This document shows, piece after piece, positions 25,133 to 34,641 of a stretch of DNA of 64,000 nucleotides; position 1 is the stretch's first letter; each line of letters begins with the position of its first letter. Where the stretch lies: positions 372,001 through 436,000 of the forward strand of contig NZ_JBIRXP010000001.1 of NCBI RefSeq assembly GCF_044389085.1, given 5' to 3'. Both the position numbers and the translations under genes were made by a program. This stretch comes from Isoptericola sp044389085. Lineage in GTDB: Bacteria > Actinomycetota > Actinomycetes > Actinomycetales > Cellulomonadaceae. The notes beneath the pieces were generated by a model, which was not told the origin of the DNA, did not search any database, and saw nothing but the letters and a program-made list of their open reading frames with translations.

Positions 25133-25633
25133 ATGGCTGGTGCGATCACCCGCGGTGTGCTGTTCGTGCACTCGGCACCCCGTGCGCTCTGCCCTCACCT
25201 CGAGTGGGCGGCGGGCAACGTGCTCGGAGGGCGCGTGTCGCTGGACTGGACTGCCCAGCCGGCGGGACGCGGCCTGTTCCGTGCTGAGTACTCGTGGCAG
25301 GGCGCCCAGGGAACGGGTGCCCGGCTGGCCTCTGCCCTGCGGGGCTGGGACCACCTGCGCTACGAGGTGACGGAGGAGGCGAGCCACGGCGCCGACGGCG
25401 CGCGCTGGTCGCACACCCCCGACCTCGGCATCTTCCACGCCATGACGGACGTGCACGGCAACGTCGTCGTGCCCGAGGACCGGGTCCGGGCAGCGATGGA
25501 GTCCGCGCACGACGGCCGCGGCGTGCGCGAGGCGCTCGACCTGGCCCTCGGCACCGCCTGGGACGACGAGCTCGAGCCCTTCCGCTACGCCGGCGCCGGC
25601 GCTCCCGTGCGCTGGCTGCACCGCGTGGGCTGA
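25133..25633 (+). CDS. DUF3145 domain-containing protein
   Basis: A 166-residue actinobacterial protein. The opening MAGAITRGVLFVHSAPRALCPHLEWAAG and HTPDLGIFHAMTDVHGNVVVPEDR are characteristic of DUF3145. The ribosome site GGGAGGAC is strong. The function is unknown. A long hairpin after the stop separates it from the convergent surface-protein gene. The 171 bases before it contain a plausible leader but no other gene. Confidence 0.92.
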   Translation: MAGAITRGVLFVHSAPRALCPHLEWAAGNVLGGRVSLDWTAQPAGRGLFRAEYSWQGAQGTGARLASALRGWDHLRYEVTEEASHGADGARWSHTPDLGIFHAMTDVHGNVVVPEDRVRAAMESAHDGRGVREALDLALGTAWDDELEPFRYAGAGAPVRWLHRVG

Positions 25634-25656
25634 GCACCCACCACGCCCTCCGTACC

Positions 25657-25706
25657 GACGACGGCGCCCCTTCCTCTCGGGTTCGAGAGGAAGGGGGCGT
25701 CGTCGT
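25657..25706. terminator. Strong bidirectional terminator
   Basis: Two arms of about 22 bases (25657-25678 and 25685-25706) pair almost perfectly around GGGTTC. The core is CCCCTTCCTCTC with GAGAGGAAGGGG. It serves the convergent DUF3145 and surface-protein genes. Confidence 0.88.
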
Positions 25707-25738
25707 CCGGTGGCCGGATCCCGGTGACGTTCCCGGCG

Positions 25739-28700
25739 TCAGCCCTCGGTGGTCGCCCTCCGTCGGGTCGCCGCGACCGTGCCCGCGCCGGCCGCGAGGA
25801 GGAGCAGCGCGAGGAACGACAGCGCGACCAGGTCGCCGGCGCCGGTCTGCGGCAACGTGCCGCCGCCCGTCGTGGGCCCGGCGCCCGTCGTGGGACCGCC
25901 GCCCGTGGTGGGACCGCCGCCGGTCTCGGGGTCGAGCCCGGCGTCCGTGAGCACGACCCGGAAGGTCGACTCGGCGGAGTCGCCCACCTCGACGCTCGTG
26001 GCGGTGCCGGTGTGGATCCCGAGCTCGAAGTCCGAGGGGACCACGAACGTCCAGGTCGCGACCCCGTCGGCGTCCGCGACGGTCACCGGCAGCGTCACCG
26101 GCTCGGACGCGACGACCGCGCGCACCTGCTCGCCCGGCTCGAAGCCGGAGGCCCGGAACGTCTGGACGGCGCCGCGGCCGACCTCGTCCTCGTCGAACCA
26201 GGCGAGCAGCTCTCGCTCGCCGGGCCCGGTGCCCGGCTCCGTCACCGTCAGCGGGGCCTCGGCGGTCGCGCCGCCCGGTCCCGTGCCGATCACGGTGTAG
26301 TCGCCGGGCTCGGCGTCGTCGGGCACCTGCAGCTCGACCGTGCCGGACCCGTCGTCGCCGGGCTCGCACTCGACCGGGTCGCCGACCGGCTCCCCGTCCG
26401 GCCCGACGAGCTGGACGCTCACGGTCCCGTCGCCGAACCCGTCGCAGGTGACGGTGACCGTGTCTCCCGGGGCGGCCGTGCCCGGATCCACCTCGATCGT
26501 CGGCTCCTGGGGTGCCGCCACGGTGACGGCCAGCGGCGCCTCCACGGTGCTGCCGTCGGAGGCGGTCGCCACGACGGTGTGGTCGCCGGGCACGGCGTCG
26601 TCCGGTACGGCGAGGACGACGGTGAAGGTGCCGTCAGGGTTCACGGTGACGTCGATCGGGTCGCCCACCGGGGCTCCCGTGGCGTCCTCCAGCTGCACCG
26701 TGACCGCGTCCCCCGGCACGAACCCGCCGCCCGAGACCGTCGTGGAGCCGCCGGCCGGGACGCTGCCCGGGTCGGCGGTGAGCGTCGGCTGCTCGGGAGC
26801 GGCCACGGCGAGCGGGGCCTCCGCGGTGGCCCCGCCGGTGTCCGTCGCCTCGACGGTCAGCTCCCCGGGAGGGGTGTCCGCGGGGACGGTGACGTCGACC
26901 TCGATGGTGCCGTCCTCGCCCGCGGTGGTGGTGACGGGCTCGCCGACCGGCTCGCCGTTCGTGTCAGTGAGCTGGACGGTGACCTCGGAGCCGGGCGTGA
27001 ACCCCTCGCCGGTGACGGTGGTGGTGCCGCCGGCGGGCACGGTGCCCGGGTCGACGGCGATGGTCGGGGCGGCGGTCACCTCGAGAGGTGCCTCCGCCGT
27101 GGCGCCGGTGGAGTCCTCGGCGACGACGGTGAGGTCGCCGGGGGTGGTGTCCGCGGGGACGGTGACGTCGACCTCGATGGCGCCGTCCTCGCCCGCGGTG
27201 GTGGTCACGGGCTCGCCGACCGGGTCACCGTTTGCGTCCGTGAGCTGAACGGTGACCTCGGAGCCGGGGGTGAACCCCTCGCCGGTCACGGTGGTGGTGC
27301 CGCCCGCCGGGACGGTGCCCGGGTCGACGGTGATCGTCGGGGCGGCGGTCACCTCGAGAGGTGCCTCTGCCGTGGCGCCGGTGACGTCGGATGCCACGAC
27401 CGAGTAGCTCCCGGGCGGCGTCGCAGCCGTCGTCGGCAGCGCGACCTCGATGGTGCCGTCCTCGCCCGCGGTGGCGGTGACGGGGTCGCCGATGGGCTCG
27501 CCGTCACCGTCCGTGAGCTGGAGCTCGACGTCTGATCCCGGCGTGAACCCGTCGCCGGTGACGGTGGTGGAGCCGCCGGCGGGCACGGTGCCCGGGTCGA
27601 CGGCGACCGTCGGCGCGGCAGTGACCTCCAGGGGCTCCTCCGCCGTGGCGCCCGACACGTCCGTCGCGACGACCGCGTGGTCGCCCGGCGTGGCGTCGGC
27701 CGGGACCGTGACGTCGACCTCGATGGTGCCGTCCTCGCCCGCGGTGGTGGTGACGGGTTCGCCGACCGGGTCACCGTCTGCGTCGGTGAGCTGGACGGTG
27801 ACCTCGGAACCGGGCGTGAAGCCGTCGCCAGTCACGGTGGTGGTGCCGCCCGCGGGGACCGTCCCCGGGTCGACGGCGATCGTCGGCGCGGCGGTCACCT
27901 CGAGAGGTGCCTCCGCCGCGGCGCCGGTGGAGTCCTCGGCGACCACGGTGAGGTCGCCGGGGGTGGCGTCGGCCGGGACGGTGACGTCGACCTCGATGGT
28001 GCCGTCCTCGCCCGCGATGGTGGTCACGGGCTCGCCGACCGGCTCGCCGTTCGTGTCGGTGAGCTGGACGGTGACCTCGGAACCGGGGGTGAATCCGTCG
28101 CCGGTGACGGTGGTGGTGCCGCCGGCGGGGACCGTCCCTGGGTCGACGGCGATCGTCGGGGCGGCGGTCACCTCGAGCGGAGCCTCCGCCGTGGCGCCGG
28201 AGGAGTCCTCCGCGACCACGGTGTAGTCGCCCGGGGTCGTACCGGCGTCCGTGGGCAGGTCGACCTCGATGACGCCGTCGTCCGTCGCGATGGCCGACAC
28301 CGGGGCGCCGACCGGGTCGCCGGCGCCGTCGGTGAGCTGGACCGTGACCGTGGCGCCGGGGGTGAACCCTCCGCCCGTGACGGTCGTGCTCCCGCCCGCC
28401 GGGACGGTGCCGGGGTTGGCCTCGATCGCCGGCTCCCCGGTCACGACGAGCCCTGCGTCAGCCGTCGCGCCGGTGACGTCGGTGGCGACGACGGTGTAGG
28501 GGCCGGCGGCAGCGTCCTCGGGGACCGTCAGCGGAGTGGTGATCTCCCCGCCGGCCCCGGCGGTGACGGTGACCGGGTCGCCGACCGGGTCGCCGCCCGC
28601 GTCGGTCAGCTGGACGGTGACGTCGGAGCCGGGGGTGAACCCGTCGCCGGTGACGGTGGTGGTGCCGCCCGCCGGGACGGTGCCCGGGTCGACGGCGACC

Positions 28701-31696
28701 GTCGGCGCGGCAGTGACCTCCAGGGGCTCCTCCGCCGTGGCGCCCGACACGTCCGTCGCGACGACCGTGTGGTCGCCCGGGGTGGCGTCGGCCGGGACGG
28801 TGACGTCGACCTCGATGGTGCCGTCGTCGCCGGCCGTGGTGGTGACCGGCTCCCCGACGGGGTCGCCGTTCGTGTCGGTGAGCTGGACGGTGACCTCGGA
28901 GCCGGGGGTGAAGCCGTCGCCGGTGACGGTGGTGGAGCCGCCGGCAGGGACGGTGCCCGGGTCGACGGCGATCGTCGGCGCGGCGGTCACCTCGAGCGGA
29001 GCCTCCGCCGTGAGACCGGCGGGGTCCGTCGCCACGACGGTGTAGTCGCCCGGGGTCGTGCCGGGGTCGGTCGGCAGGTCGACCTCGATGGCGCCGTCGT
29101 CGCCGGCCGTGGTGGTGACGGGCTCGGCGACCGGGTCACCGTTCGCGTCGGTGAGCTGGACGGTGACCTCGGAGCCGGGGGTGAACCCGTCGCCGGTGAC
29201 CGTGGTGGTGCCGCCCGCGGGCACGGTGCCCGGGTCGACCTCCACGGTCGGGACGACCACGACGAGGTCGGCCTGGGCGGCCGCCCCGGTGACGTCCGTC
29301 GCGACCACCGTGTGGTCGCCCGGGGCCGTGCCCTCCGGGACCGTCACCGGCGTGGTGAACGACCCGTCCTCCCCGGCGGGGACGGTGACCGGCTCGCCCA
29401 CCGGGTCGCCGGCGTCGTCCGTGAGCTGCACGGTGACGGAGCCGCCCGGGGTGAACCCGGAGCCGGTGGCGGTGGTGCTGCCGCCCGGCATGACGGTCGT
29501 GGGGGAGAGGGCGAGCGCCGGTGCGACGGTGACGACCAGCGGTGCGTCCGCCGTGGCGCCGGTGCTCGTGTCGGTCGCGACCACCGTGAGGTCCCCCGGG
29601 GTGGTGGTGGCGTCGGTGGGCAGGTCGACCTCGATGGTGCCGTCGTCGCCGGCCGTGGTGGTGACCGGTTCCCCGACGGGGTCGCCGCCCGCGTCGGTGA
29701 GCTGGACGGTGACCTCGCCGCCCGGGGTGAAGTTCTCGCCCGTCACGGTGGTCGTGCCGCCCGCCGGGACGGTGCCCGGGTCGGCGGCGATGCTCGGGGC
29801 CGCGGTCACGGCGAGCGGCGCCGTCGGCGTGACGCCGGAGGGGTCGCCTGCGGCCGTGACGGTGTAGGCGCCGGGATCGGTGCCCGCGGCGACCGGCAGC
29901 GGGACGGTGAAGGCGCCGGCGTCGTCGGTCGTCACGGGGACCGGGGCGCCGACCGGCTCACCGTCCGCGTCGGTGAGCTGCACGGTCAGGTCGGTGTCGG
30001 GCGCGAAGCCCGTGCCCGAGACGCTGGTCTGCGCACCGGCCTGGACCGTGGCCGGGTCGACGGCGATCGTCGGCGCCTGCGCGGCGCGGACGGTGGCAGA
30101 CGCGAGGTTCACGGTCGCGAGGTCCTCACCCGTGCCGAGCGACAGCAGGCGGAGCGACAGCGCGCGCTCGGTGAACGACTCGACCCCGGACGGGTCCTGC
30201 GCGGGCAGGTCGCCGGGCTGCTCCTGCACGTTGCCGGTGAGGGAGACCACACCGGTCAGGACGTCGAGCACCGGGCCGACCACCTCGGTCGCGAGCGGGC
30301 CGGTGATGCCGTCGAGCGTGGTCTCGAGGGCGTCGACCAGCGAGAACACGGCGCCCACCGGCGCCAGCAGGGCGTTGACGATGGTGCCGGCCAGTGCGTC
30401 CGTCGACGTGCCGAGCACGCCCAGGACGACGTCGAGGAGCGCCTGGGTGCCGAGCACGTCGACGCTCGCCGTCGCCGTCCCGTCGTCGATGGCCGAGAGC
30501 GGGGCGTCCAGGGAGATGGCCAGGACGTCCGCGTACGGGCCGGTGGGCAGCAGCCGGGCACCGACCTCCACGTCGAGGGAGACCCCCGCGCTCTCCACGG
30601 CCGTGCGGACGCCGTCGGCGACGTCCTGCACTATCGAGGTGAGGGTGCTGGTCACGGCGTCCGAGATGGCCGCGACGACGGCGCCGTCGAGGATCTCGGC
30701 GTTGGGCGGGAGGTCGTTGAGGTCGGGCAGGTCGGGGTCGTCGGCGAGCAGCTGCTCGAGGTCGACGGCCACCTGGCCGGTCTGCAGGTTCACCTGGACC
30801 GCGCCGTCGCCGACGAACCCCGACGGGAGCACCGTGCTCAGGTCGGGCACGGTCACGTCCACGGCGGCGGTCGCCTGGGTGAGCGGCGAGGCGTCGAGGA
30901 GGCCGAACGTGCCCTCCACGGCGCTGGTCAGGGTGCCCGACAGGCCGTCCAGGGACGTCTGCACCGGCGCGATGGCGTCCTGGAGCTGGGTGTAGACCCC
31001 GCCGACGAGCGGGCTGGTCAGGTCGATCGTGGCTCCGGCGATCTGGTAGTCGCCCGTCGCGGTCCCCGGCGAGGCCTCGGCCGTGGCCGAGAGGGCGCCG
31101 AGGGAGAGGTCGAGCTGGGAGACCGTCGAGCCCTGCAGCTCCGCGGGGACCAGCGGCGTGAGCGAGACCGTGGCGTCGGCGGGGAACTCCTCCGAGCCGC
31201 CGACGGAGATGGCGCCCTGGTCGCTGACGGCCCCCGACGCGGCGGCCGAGCCGTCCGCGTCCGCGGCGGCGTACTGGTTCACGGCGCCCAGCTGCACGAT
31301 CCCCCCGGGACCGAAGAGCTGCAGCGTGCCCGTGAGGTCGATCCCGAGGGTGCTCAGCACGTCCGCGGAGAGCGGGTTCGTCTCGGGCGACGTGCCCGAC
31401 GGGTAGGCGGCGTCCGCCCCCGCGATCTCGGCCAGGGCGTCGAGGTCGACGTTCCCCAGCACGACGTCGCCGCCGAGGAACTTGCCGAGCGCCTCGGACA
31501 CGTCGGTCGGGGCGGCCGACGCGCTCGGGGCGCCCGCGAAGGCGAGCGCCCCGAGCACGGCGGCGGAGGTCACCCCGGCGGTGAGGTTCCGCAGCGTGTG
31601 GTGGCGGGCGTGCCGTCCGGGCCGGGGCGGGGGAGCCGCCCCGGCCGCACGAGCTGTCGATCGACCCTGCCTCGCATGACGGCGCGCACGTGCCAC
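25739..31696 (-). CDS. LPQTG-anchored choice-of-anchor G surface protein with about 14 Ig-like repeats
   Basis: A 1,985-residue cell-wall protein. An arginine-rich leader precedes a signal peptide (LTAGVTSAAVLGALAFAGAPSASAA). Residues 60-540 form an N-terminal domain matching choice-of-anchor G proteins (DVSEALGKFLGGDVVLGNVDLDALAEIAG). About 14 tandem modules of 90-92 residues follow, with the pattern DPGTVPAGGTTTVTGDGFTPGSEVTVQLTD, then one divergent module, a GGGPTT linker and LPQTG with hydrophobic helix and RRR tail for sortase. GTG is chosen as start because GGGGGAGACCA lies just upstream; a further upstream Met is possible. Role in adhesion or surface display is inferred. No sortase gene is in the window. 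Confidence 0.9.
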   Translation of the reverse strand: MARARRHARQGRSTARAAGAAPPPRPGRHARHHTLRNLTAGVTSAAVLGALAFAGAPSASAAPTDVSEALGKFLGGDVVLGNVDLDALAEIAGADAAYPSGTSPETNPLSADVLSTLGIDLTGTLQLFGPGGIVQLGAVNQYAAADADGSAAASGAVSDQGAISVGGSEEFPADATVSLTPLVPAELQGSTVSQLDLSLGALSATAEASPGTATGDYQIAGATIDLTSPLVGGVYTQLQDAIAPVQTSLDGLSGTLTSAVEGTFGLLDASPLTQATAAVDVTVPDLSTVLPSGFVGDGAVQVNLQTGQVAVDLEQLLADDPDLPDLNDLPPNAEILDGAVVAAISDAVTSTLTSIVQDVADGVRTAVESAGVSLDVEVGARLLPTGPYADVLAISLDAPLSAIDDGTATASVDVLGTQALLDVVLGVLGTSTDALAGTIVNALLAPVGAVFSLVDALETTLDGITGPLATEVVGPVLDVLTGVVSLTGNVQEQPGDLPAQDPSGVESFTERALSLRLLSLGTGEDLATVNLASATVRAAQAPTIAVDPATVQAGAQTSVSGTGFAPDTDLTVQLTDADGEPVGAPVPVTTDDAGAFTVPLPVAAGTDPGAYTVTAAGDPSGVTPTAPLAVTAAPSIAADPGTVPAGGTTTVTGENFTPGGEVTVQLTDAGGDPVGEPVTTTAGDDGTIEVDLPTDATTTPGDLTVVATDTSTGATADAPLVVTVAPALALSPTTVMPGGSTTATGSGFTPGGSVTVQLTDDAGDPVGEPVTVPAGEDGSFTTPVTVPEGTAPGDHTVVATDVTGAAAQADLVVVVPTVEVDPGTVPAGGTTTVTGDGFTPGSEVTVQLTDANGDPVAEPVTTTAGDDGAIEVDLPTDPGTTPGDYTVVATDPAGLTAEAPLEVTAAPTIAVDPGTVPAGGSTTVTGDGFTPGSEVTVQLTDTNGDPVGEPVTTTAGDDGTIEVDVTVPADATPGDHTVVATDVSGATAEEPLEVTAAPTVAVDPGTVPAGGTTTVTGDGFTPGSDVTVQLTDAGGDPVGDPVTVTAGAGGEITTPLTVPEDAAAGPYTVVATDVTGATADAGLVVTGEPAIEANPGTVPAGGSTTVTGGGFTPGATVTVQLTDGAGDPVGAPVSAIATDDGVIEVDLPTDAGTTPGDYTVVAEDSSGATAEAPLEVTAAPTIAVDPGTVPAGGTTTVTGDGFTPGSEVTVQLTDTNGEPVGEPVTTIAGEDGTIEVDVTVPADATPGDLTVVAEDSTGAAAEAPLEVTAAPTIAVDPGTVPAGGTTTVTGDGFTPGSEVTVQLTDADGDPVGEPVTTTAGEDGTIEVDVTVPADATPGDHAVVATDVSGATAEEPLEVTAAPTVAVDPGTVPAGGSTTVTGDGFTPGSDVELQLTDGDGEPIGDPVTATAGEDGTIEVALPTTAATPPGSYSVVASDVTGATAEAPLEVTAAPTITVDPGTVPAGGTTTVTGEGFTPGSEVTVQLTDANGDPVGEPVTTTAGEDGAIEVDVTVPADTTPGDLTVVAEDSTGATAEAPLEVTAAPTIAVDPGTVPAGGTTTVTGEGFTPGSEVTVQLTDTNGEPVGEPVTTTAGEDGTIEVDVTVPADTPPGELTVEATDTGGATAEAPLAVAAPEQPTLTADPGSVPAGGSTTVSGGGFVPGDAVTVQLEDATGAPVGDPIDVTVNPDGTFTVVLAVPDDAVPGDHTVVATASDGSTVEAPLAVTVAAPQEPTIEVDPGTAAPGDTVTVTCDGFGDGTVSVQLVGPDGEPVGDPVECEPGDDGSGTVELQVPDDAEPGDYTVIGTGPGGATAEAPLTVTEPGTGPGERELLAWFDEDEVGRGAVQTFRASGFEPGEQVRAVVASEPVTLPVTVADADGVATWTFVVPSDFELGIHTGTATSVEVGDSAESTFRVVLTDAGLDPETGGGPTTGGGPTTGAGPTTGGGTLPQTGAGDLVALSFLALLLLAAGAGTVAATRRRATTEG
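26230..30070 (-). repeat. Tandem array of about 14 units of roughly 270 bases
   Basis: The Ig-like module coding units repeat head to tail. Several are near identical over long stretches, such as the units around 27000-27200, 27800-28000 and 28070-28200. The edges are less alike: the first two and last three units are diverged, the middle is homogenised, which suggests unequal recombination or gene conversion. Unit number may vary between strains and could be misassembled. Confidence 0.85.
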
Positions 31697-31866
31697 TGGT
31701 CTCCCCCTTGGACCTCGACTGCGGCACACCTCCGTTGGTGGCCTCGGGCGCCAACCTAAGTTGCCCGGGTCATGCGGGCACCCCGAGAGGGAAGATCCGC
31801 CGGGTGAAATCTCCCGGCATCACCGACAGGTCAGGCGAACCGCGTGAGAGGGGTAGACGGGGCGAC

Positions 31867-33120
31867 TCAGGCGTTCGTGACGGTCAGCGCGACGTTGTGC
31901 CCGCCGAAGCCGAACGAGTTGTTCAGCGCCACGATGTCGCCGTCGGGCAGCTTCTCCGGCGTGTCGCGCACCAGGGGCACCTGGAGCTCGGGGTCGGGGT
32001 TCGCGACGTTGATCGTGGGCGGGGCGAGGCGCTCGTGCACCGCCTTGACGGTGAAGAGCGTCTCGAGGGCCCCGGCGCCGCCCAGCAGGTGGCCGGTCAT
32101 CGACTTGGTGGCCGAGAGCCGCACGTGGTCGGCCTCGCCGCCCATGAGGGTGCGGATCGACGCGGTCTCCGTGAGGTCGCCGACCTTGGTCGACGTGGCG
32201 TGCGCGTTGACGTGCACGACGTCCTGGGAGGTGACGCCCGCGTCCTGGAGCGACCGGCGCATGGCGGAGACCTGACCGGTGCCCTCGGGGTCCGGGGAGG
32301 TGATGTGGTAGGCGTCGGCGGACAGCCCGACGCCGGCGATCTTCGCGTACACGCGCGCCCCGCGGGCGGCCGCGTGCTCCGCGCTCTCCAGCACCACGAT
32401 CGCGGCGCCCTCGCCGATGACGAAGCCGTCGCGGTCGACGTCGTAGGGGCGTGAGGCGCCCTGCGGGTCGTCGTTGCGCAGGGACAGCGTGCGGGAGGCG
32501 GCGAACGCGGCGATCGGCATCGGGTGGATGGTCGCCTCGGTGCCGCCGCAGACGACGACGTCGGCGCGGCCGGCGCGGATCATGTCGACGCCGTAGCCGA
32601 TGGCCTCGGCGCCCGACGCGCAGGCGGACACCAGCGCGTGGGCCCCGGCCTTGGCGCCGAGCTCGAGCGACACGTACGCGGCGGGGGAGTTGGGCATGAG
32701 CATCGGCACCGTCATCGGGAGCATGCGGCGCGCGCCGCGCTCCTTGAGGGTGTCCCAGCCGTCCAGCGTGGTCCAGATCCCGCCGATGCCGGACGACACC
32801 ACGGCCCCGAGCCGCTCGCCGTCGACCTCGGGCGCACCGGCGTCCTGCCACGCCTCGCGGGCGGCGACCATCGCGTACTGCGTGGACGGGTCCATCCGCT
32901 TGGTCTCGGGCCGCGAGAGGACCTGGTCGGGGGTGACCTTGATGGTGGCGGCGAAGGTGACGGGGATCCCGTACTTCTCCGACCAGTCGTTGTCGAGGGT
33001 GCGCGCGCCCGACTCTCCCGCGAGGGCGGCAGCCCAGGTGCTGGGGGCGTCGCCACCGAGAGGGGTGGTGGCGCCGAGGCCGGTGACGACGACGTCGCGC
33101 GAGGCGGGTGCGGCAGTCAT
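31867..33120 (-). CDS. fabF: 3-oxoacyl-ACP synthase II
   Basis: A 417-residue condensing enzyme extending acyl-ACP with malonyl-ACP. The Cys-His-His triad is present: Cys167 in ALVSACASGAEA, His in HVNAHATSTKVGD and His in KSMTGHLLGGAGALE. GFGGHNVALTV closes the protein. The start Met has CAGGAG upstream. It is the last gene of the fabD-fabH-acpP-fabF cluster, 103 bases after acpP. Confidence 0.97.
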   Translation of the reverse strand: MTAAPASRDVVVTGLGATTPLGGDAPSTWAAALAGESGARTLDNDWSEKYGIPVTFAATIKVTPDQVLSRPETKRMDPSTQYAMVAAREAWQDAGAPEVDGERLGAVVSSGIGGIWTTLDGWDTLKERGARRMLPMTVPMLMPNSPAAYVSLELGAKAGAHALVSACASGAEAIGYGVDMIRAGRADVVVCGGTEATIHPMPIAAFAASRTLSLRNDDPQGASRPYDVDRDGFVIGEGAAIVVLESAEHAAARGARVYAKIAGVGLSADAYHITSPDPEGTGQVSAMRRSLQDAGVTSQDVVHVNAHATSTKVGDLTETASIRTLMGGEADHVRLSATKSMTGHLLGGAGALETLFTVKAVHERLAPPTINVANPDPELQVPLVRDTPEKLPDGDIVALNNSFGFGGHNVALTVTNA

Positions 33121-33223
33121 GGGTGGGTCACTCCTGAGGTGAGAGCGGGTACGGGTGGTTCAGGATGCCGGGCGGGCCGGGGTCACCGGCCCGCCCGCGC
33201 GACGGGGCGGGCGCCCCGCGGCG

Positions 33224-33475
33224 TCACGCGGCCTGCGCACCCTCGATGTACGAGACGGCGTCGCCGACCGTGGTGAGGTTCTTGACCTCGTCGTCGGGGA
33301 TGCGGACACCGAACTTGTCCTCGGCGTGGGTCACGATCGTCATCATCGACAGCGAGTCGATGTCGAGGTCGTCCGTGAACGACTTCTCCGACACGACCGC
33401 GTCCGTGGGCAGACCGGTCTCCTCGGCGACGATCTCGGCGAGGCCCTCGAGGATCTCCTGGGAGGTGTAAGCCAT
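33224..33475 (-). CDS. acpP: Acyl carrier protein
   Basis: An 83-residue acidic four-helix carrier. The phosphopantetheine attachment serine lies in LDIDSLSMM. ETGLPTDAVVSEKSFTDD and KFGVRIPDDEVKNLTTVGDAVSYI complete the family pattern. GGAGAG lies upstream of the ATG. It lies between fabH and fabF, the classic actinobacterial order. Confidence 0.97.
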   Translation of the reverse strand: MAYTSQEILEGLAEIVAEETGLPTDAVVSEKSFTDDLDIDSLSMMTIVTHAEDKFGVRIPDDEVKNLTTVGDAVSYIEGAQAA

Positions 33476-33624
33476 GGGGTGCGTCTCTCCTTGAAACGGG
33501 GTACCGGCCGTCCGGCACCGTGGGGTGTTGCGGTGCGATTGTCCCGCACCACGGGGGTCGGTCACGACCCCGGGGTGATCACGTGGTCGCTCGCGCGACC
33601 GGTGCGCCGGGGTCGCAGCTGAGG

Positions 33625-34641
33625 CTAGGGCAGCACCACGACCTGGGCCGCGTAGACGAGGCCCGCGCCGAAGCCGATCTGCAGGGCCAGGTCGCCGGAG
33701 CGGGCCTGCCCCTCGGCGAGCAGCCGCTCGGTCGCGAGCGGGATCGACGCGGCGGACGTGTTGCCGGTGTCGGCGATGTCGCGCGCGACGACGACGCTCT
33801 CGGGCAGGCGCAGCTGCTTGACGAGCTGGTCGATGATGCGCATGTTCGCCTGGTGCGGCACGAAGACCTGGAGGTCCTCCGGCTCGACGCCCGCCTCCGC
33901 CATCGCCTTCGCGGCGATCGGCGCCATCTGGAAGCCGGCCCACTTGAACACGGTCGGGCCGTCCTGGCGCAGCGTCGGCCAGCCGGCCGTCGGGTCCTCC
34001 CGCAGGTCCGACCAGGCGCGTGTCTGCGTGATGGCCTGCGACTTCGCGCCGTCCGAGCCCCAGACCGTCGGGCCGATGCCCGGGGTGTCCGAGGGCCCGA
34101 CGACCGCAGCACCCGCGCCGTCGCCCAGCAGGAACGAGATGGAGCGGTCCGTCGGGTCGACGAAGTCGGACATCTTCTCGGCGCCGATCACCAGCACGTG
34201 CCGGGCCGCGCCGGAGCGCACGAGCGCGTCGGCCTGGCCGATCCCGTACGCGTAGCCGGCGCAGGCGGCCGAGACGTCGTAGGCCGCGGCCGGGGTGGCG
34301 CCCAGGCGGTCGGCGAGGACGGCGGCGCCCGCCGGCGTCTGGTGGAAGTACGTCACCGTGGACAGGATCACCACGTCCACGTCCGCGCCGGTCAGGCCGG
34401 CGGAGTCGAGCGCCTTGCGTGCCGCCGCCTCGGCGAGGTCGAGCACGTCGACGTCCGGGCGCGCGTACCGGCGCGTCACGATGCCCGTGCGCTGCCGGAT
34501 CCACTCGTCGGAGGAGTCGATCGGGCCGGCGACGTCGTCGTTCGTCACGACGCGCTCGCCCCGCTCGCCCGCGATCGCGAGGATCCGCGAGAAGCGGACC
34601 GGCTCGGCCTGGCGGAGCGCGCGGCGCCCCGTGGTCGTCAC
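33625..34641 (-). CDS. fabH: 3-oxoacyl-ACP synthase III
   Basis: A 338-residue initiating condensing enzyme joining acyl-CoA to malonyl-ACP. The catalytic triad is visible: Cys127 in DVSAACAGYAYG, His in FVPHQANMRIID and Asn in IADTGNTSAASIPLA. The GTG start overlaps the fabD stop (GTGA), so the two are translationally coupled. The first residues, before FSRILAIAGERGERVVTNDD, are slightly longer than in model FabH. Primer preference (branched or straight) cannot be read from motifs. Confidence 0.96.
   Translation of the reverse strand: MTTTGRRALRQAEPVRFSRILAIAGERGERVVTNDDVAGPIDSSDEWIRQRTGIVTRRYARPDVDVLDLAEAAARKALDSAGLTGADVDVVILSTVTYFHQTPAGAAVLADRLGATPAAAYDVSAACAGYAYGIGQADALVRSGAARHVLVIGAEKMSDFVDPTDRSISFLLGDGAGAAVVGPSDTPGIGPTVWGSDGAKSQAITQTRAWSDLREDPTAGWPTLRQDGPTVFKWAGFQMAPIAAKAMAEAGVEPEDLQVFVPHQANMRIIDQLVKQLRLPESVVVARDIADTGNTSAASIPLATERLLAEGQARSGDLALQIGFGAGLVYAAQVVVLP

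Noticed and set aside
27677..31759. A very long plus-strand reading frame opposite the surface protein
   Set aside because: It arises from the GC-rich repeated coding of the minus-strand gene; its sequence is low-complexity Arg/Gly/Asp text without any domain or signal, and its repeat mirrors the Ig-like modules.
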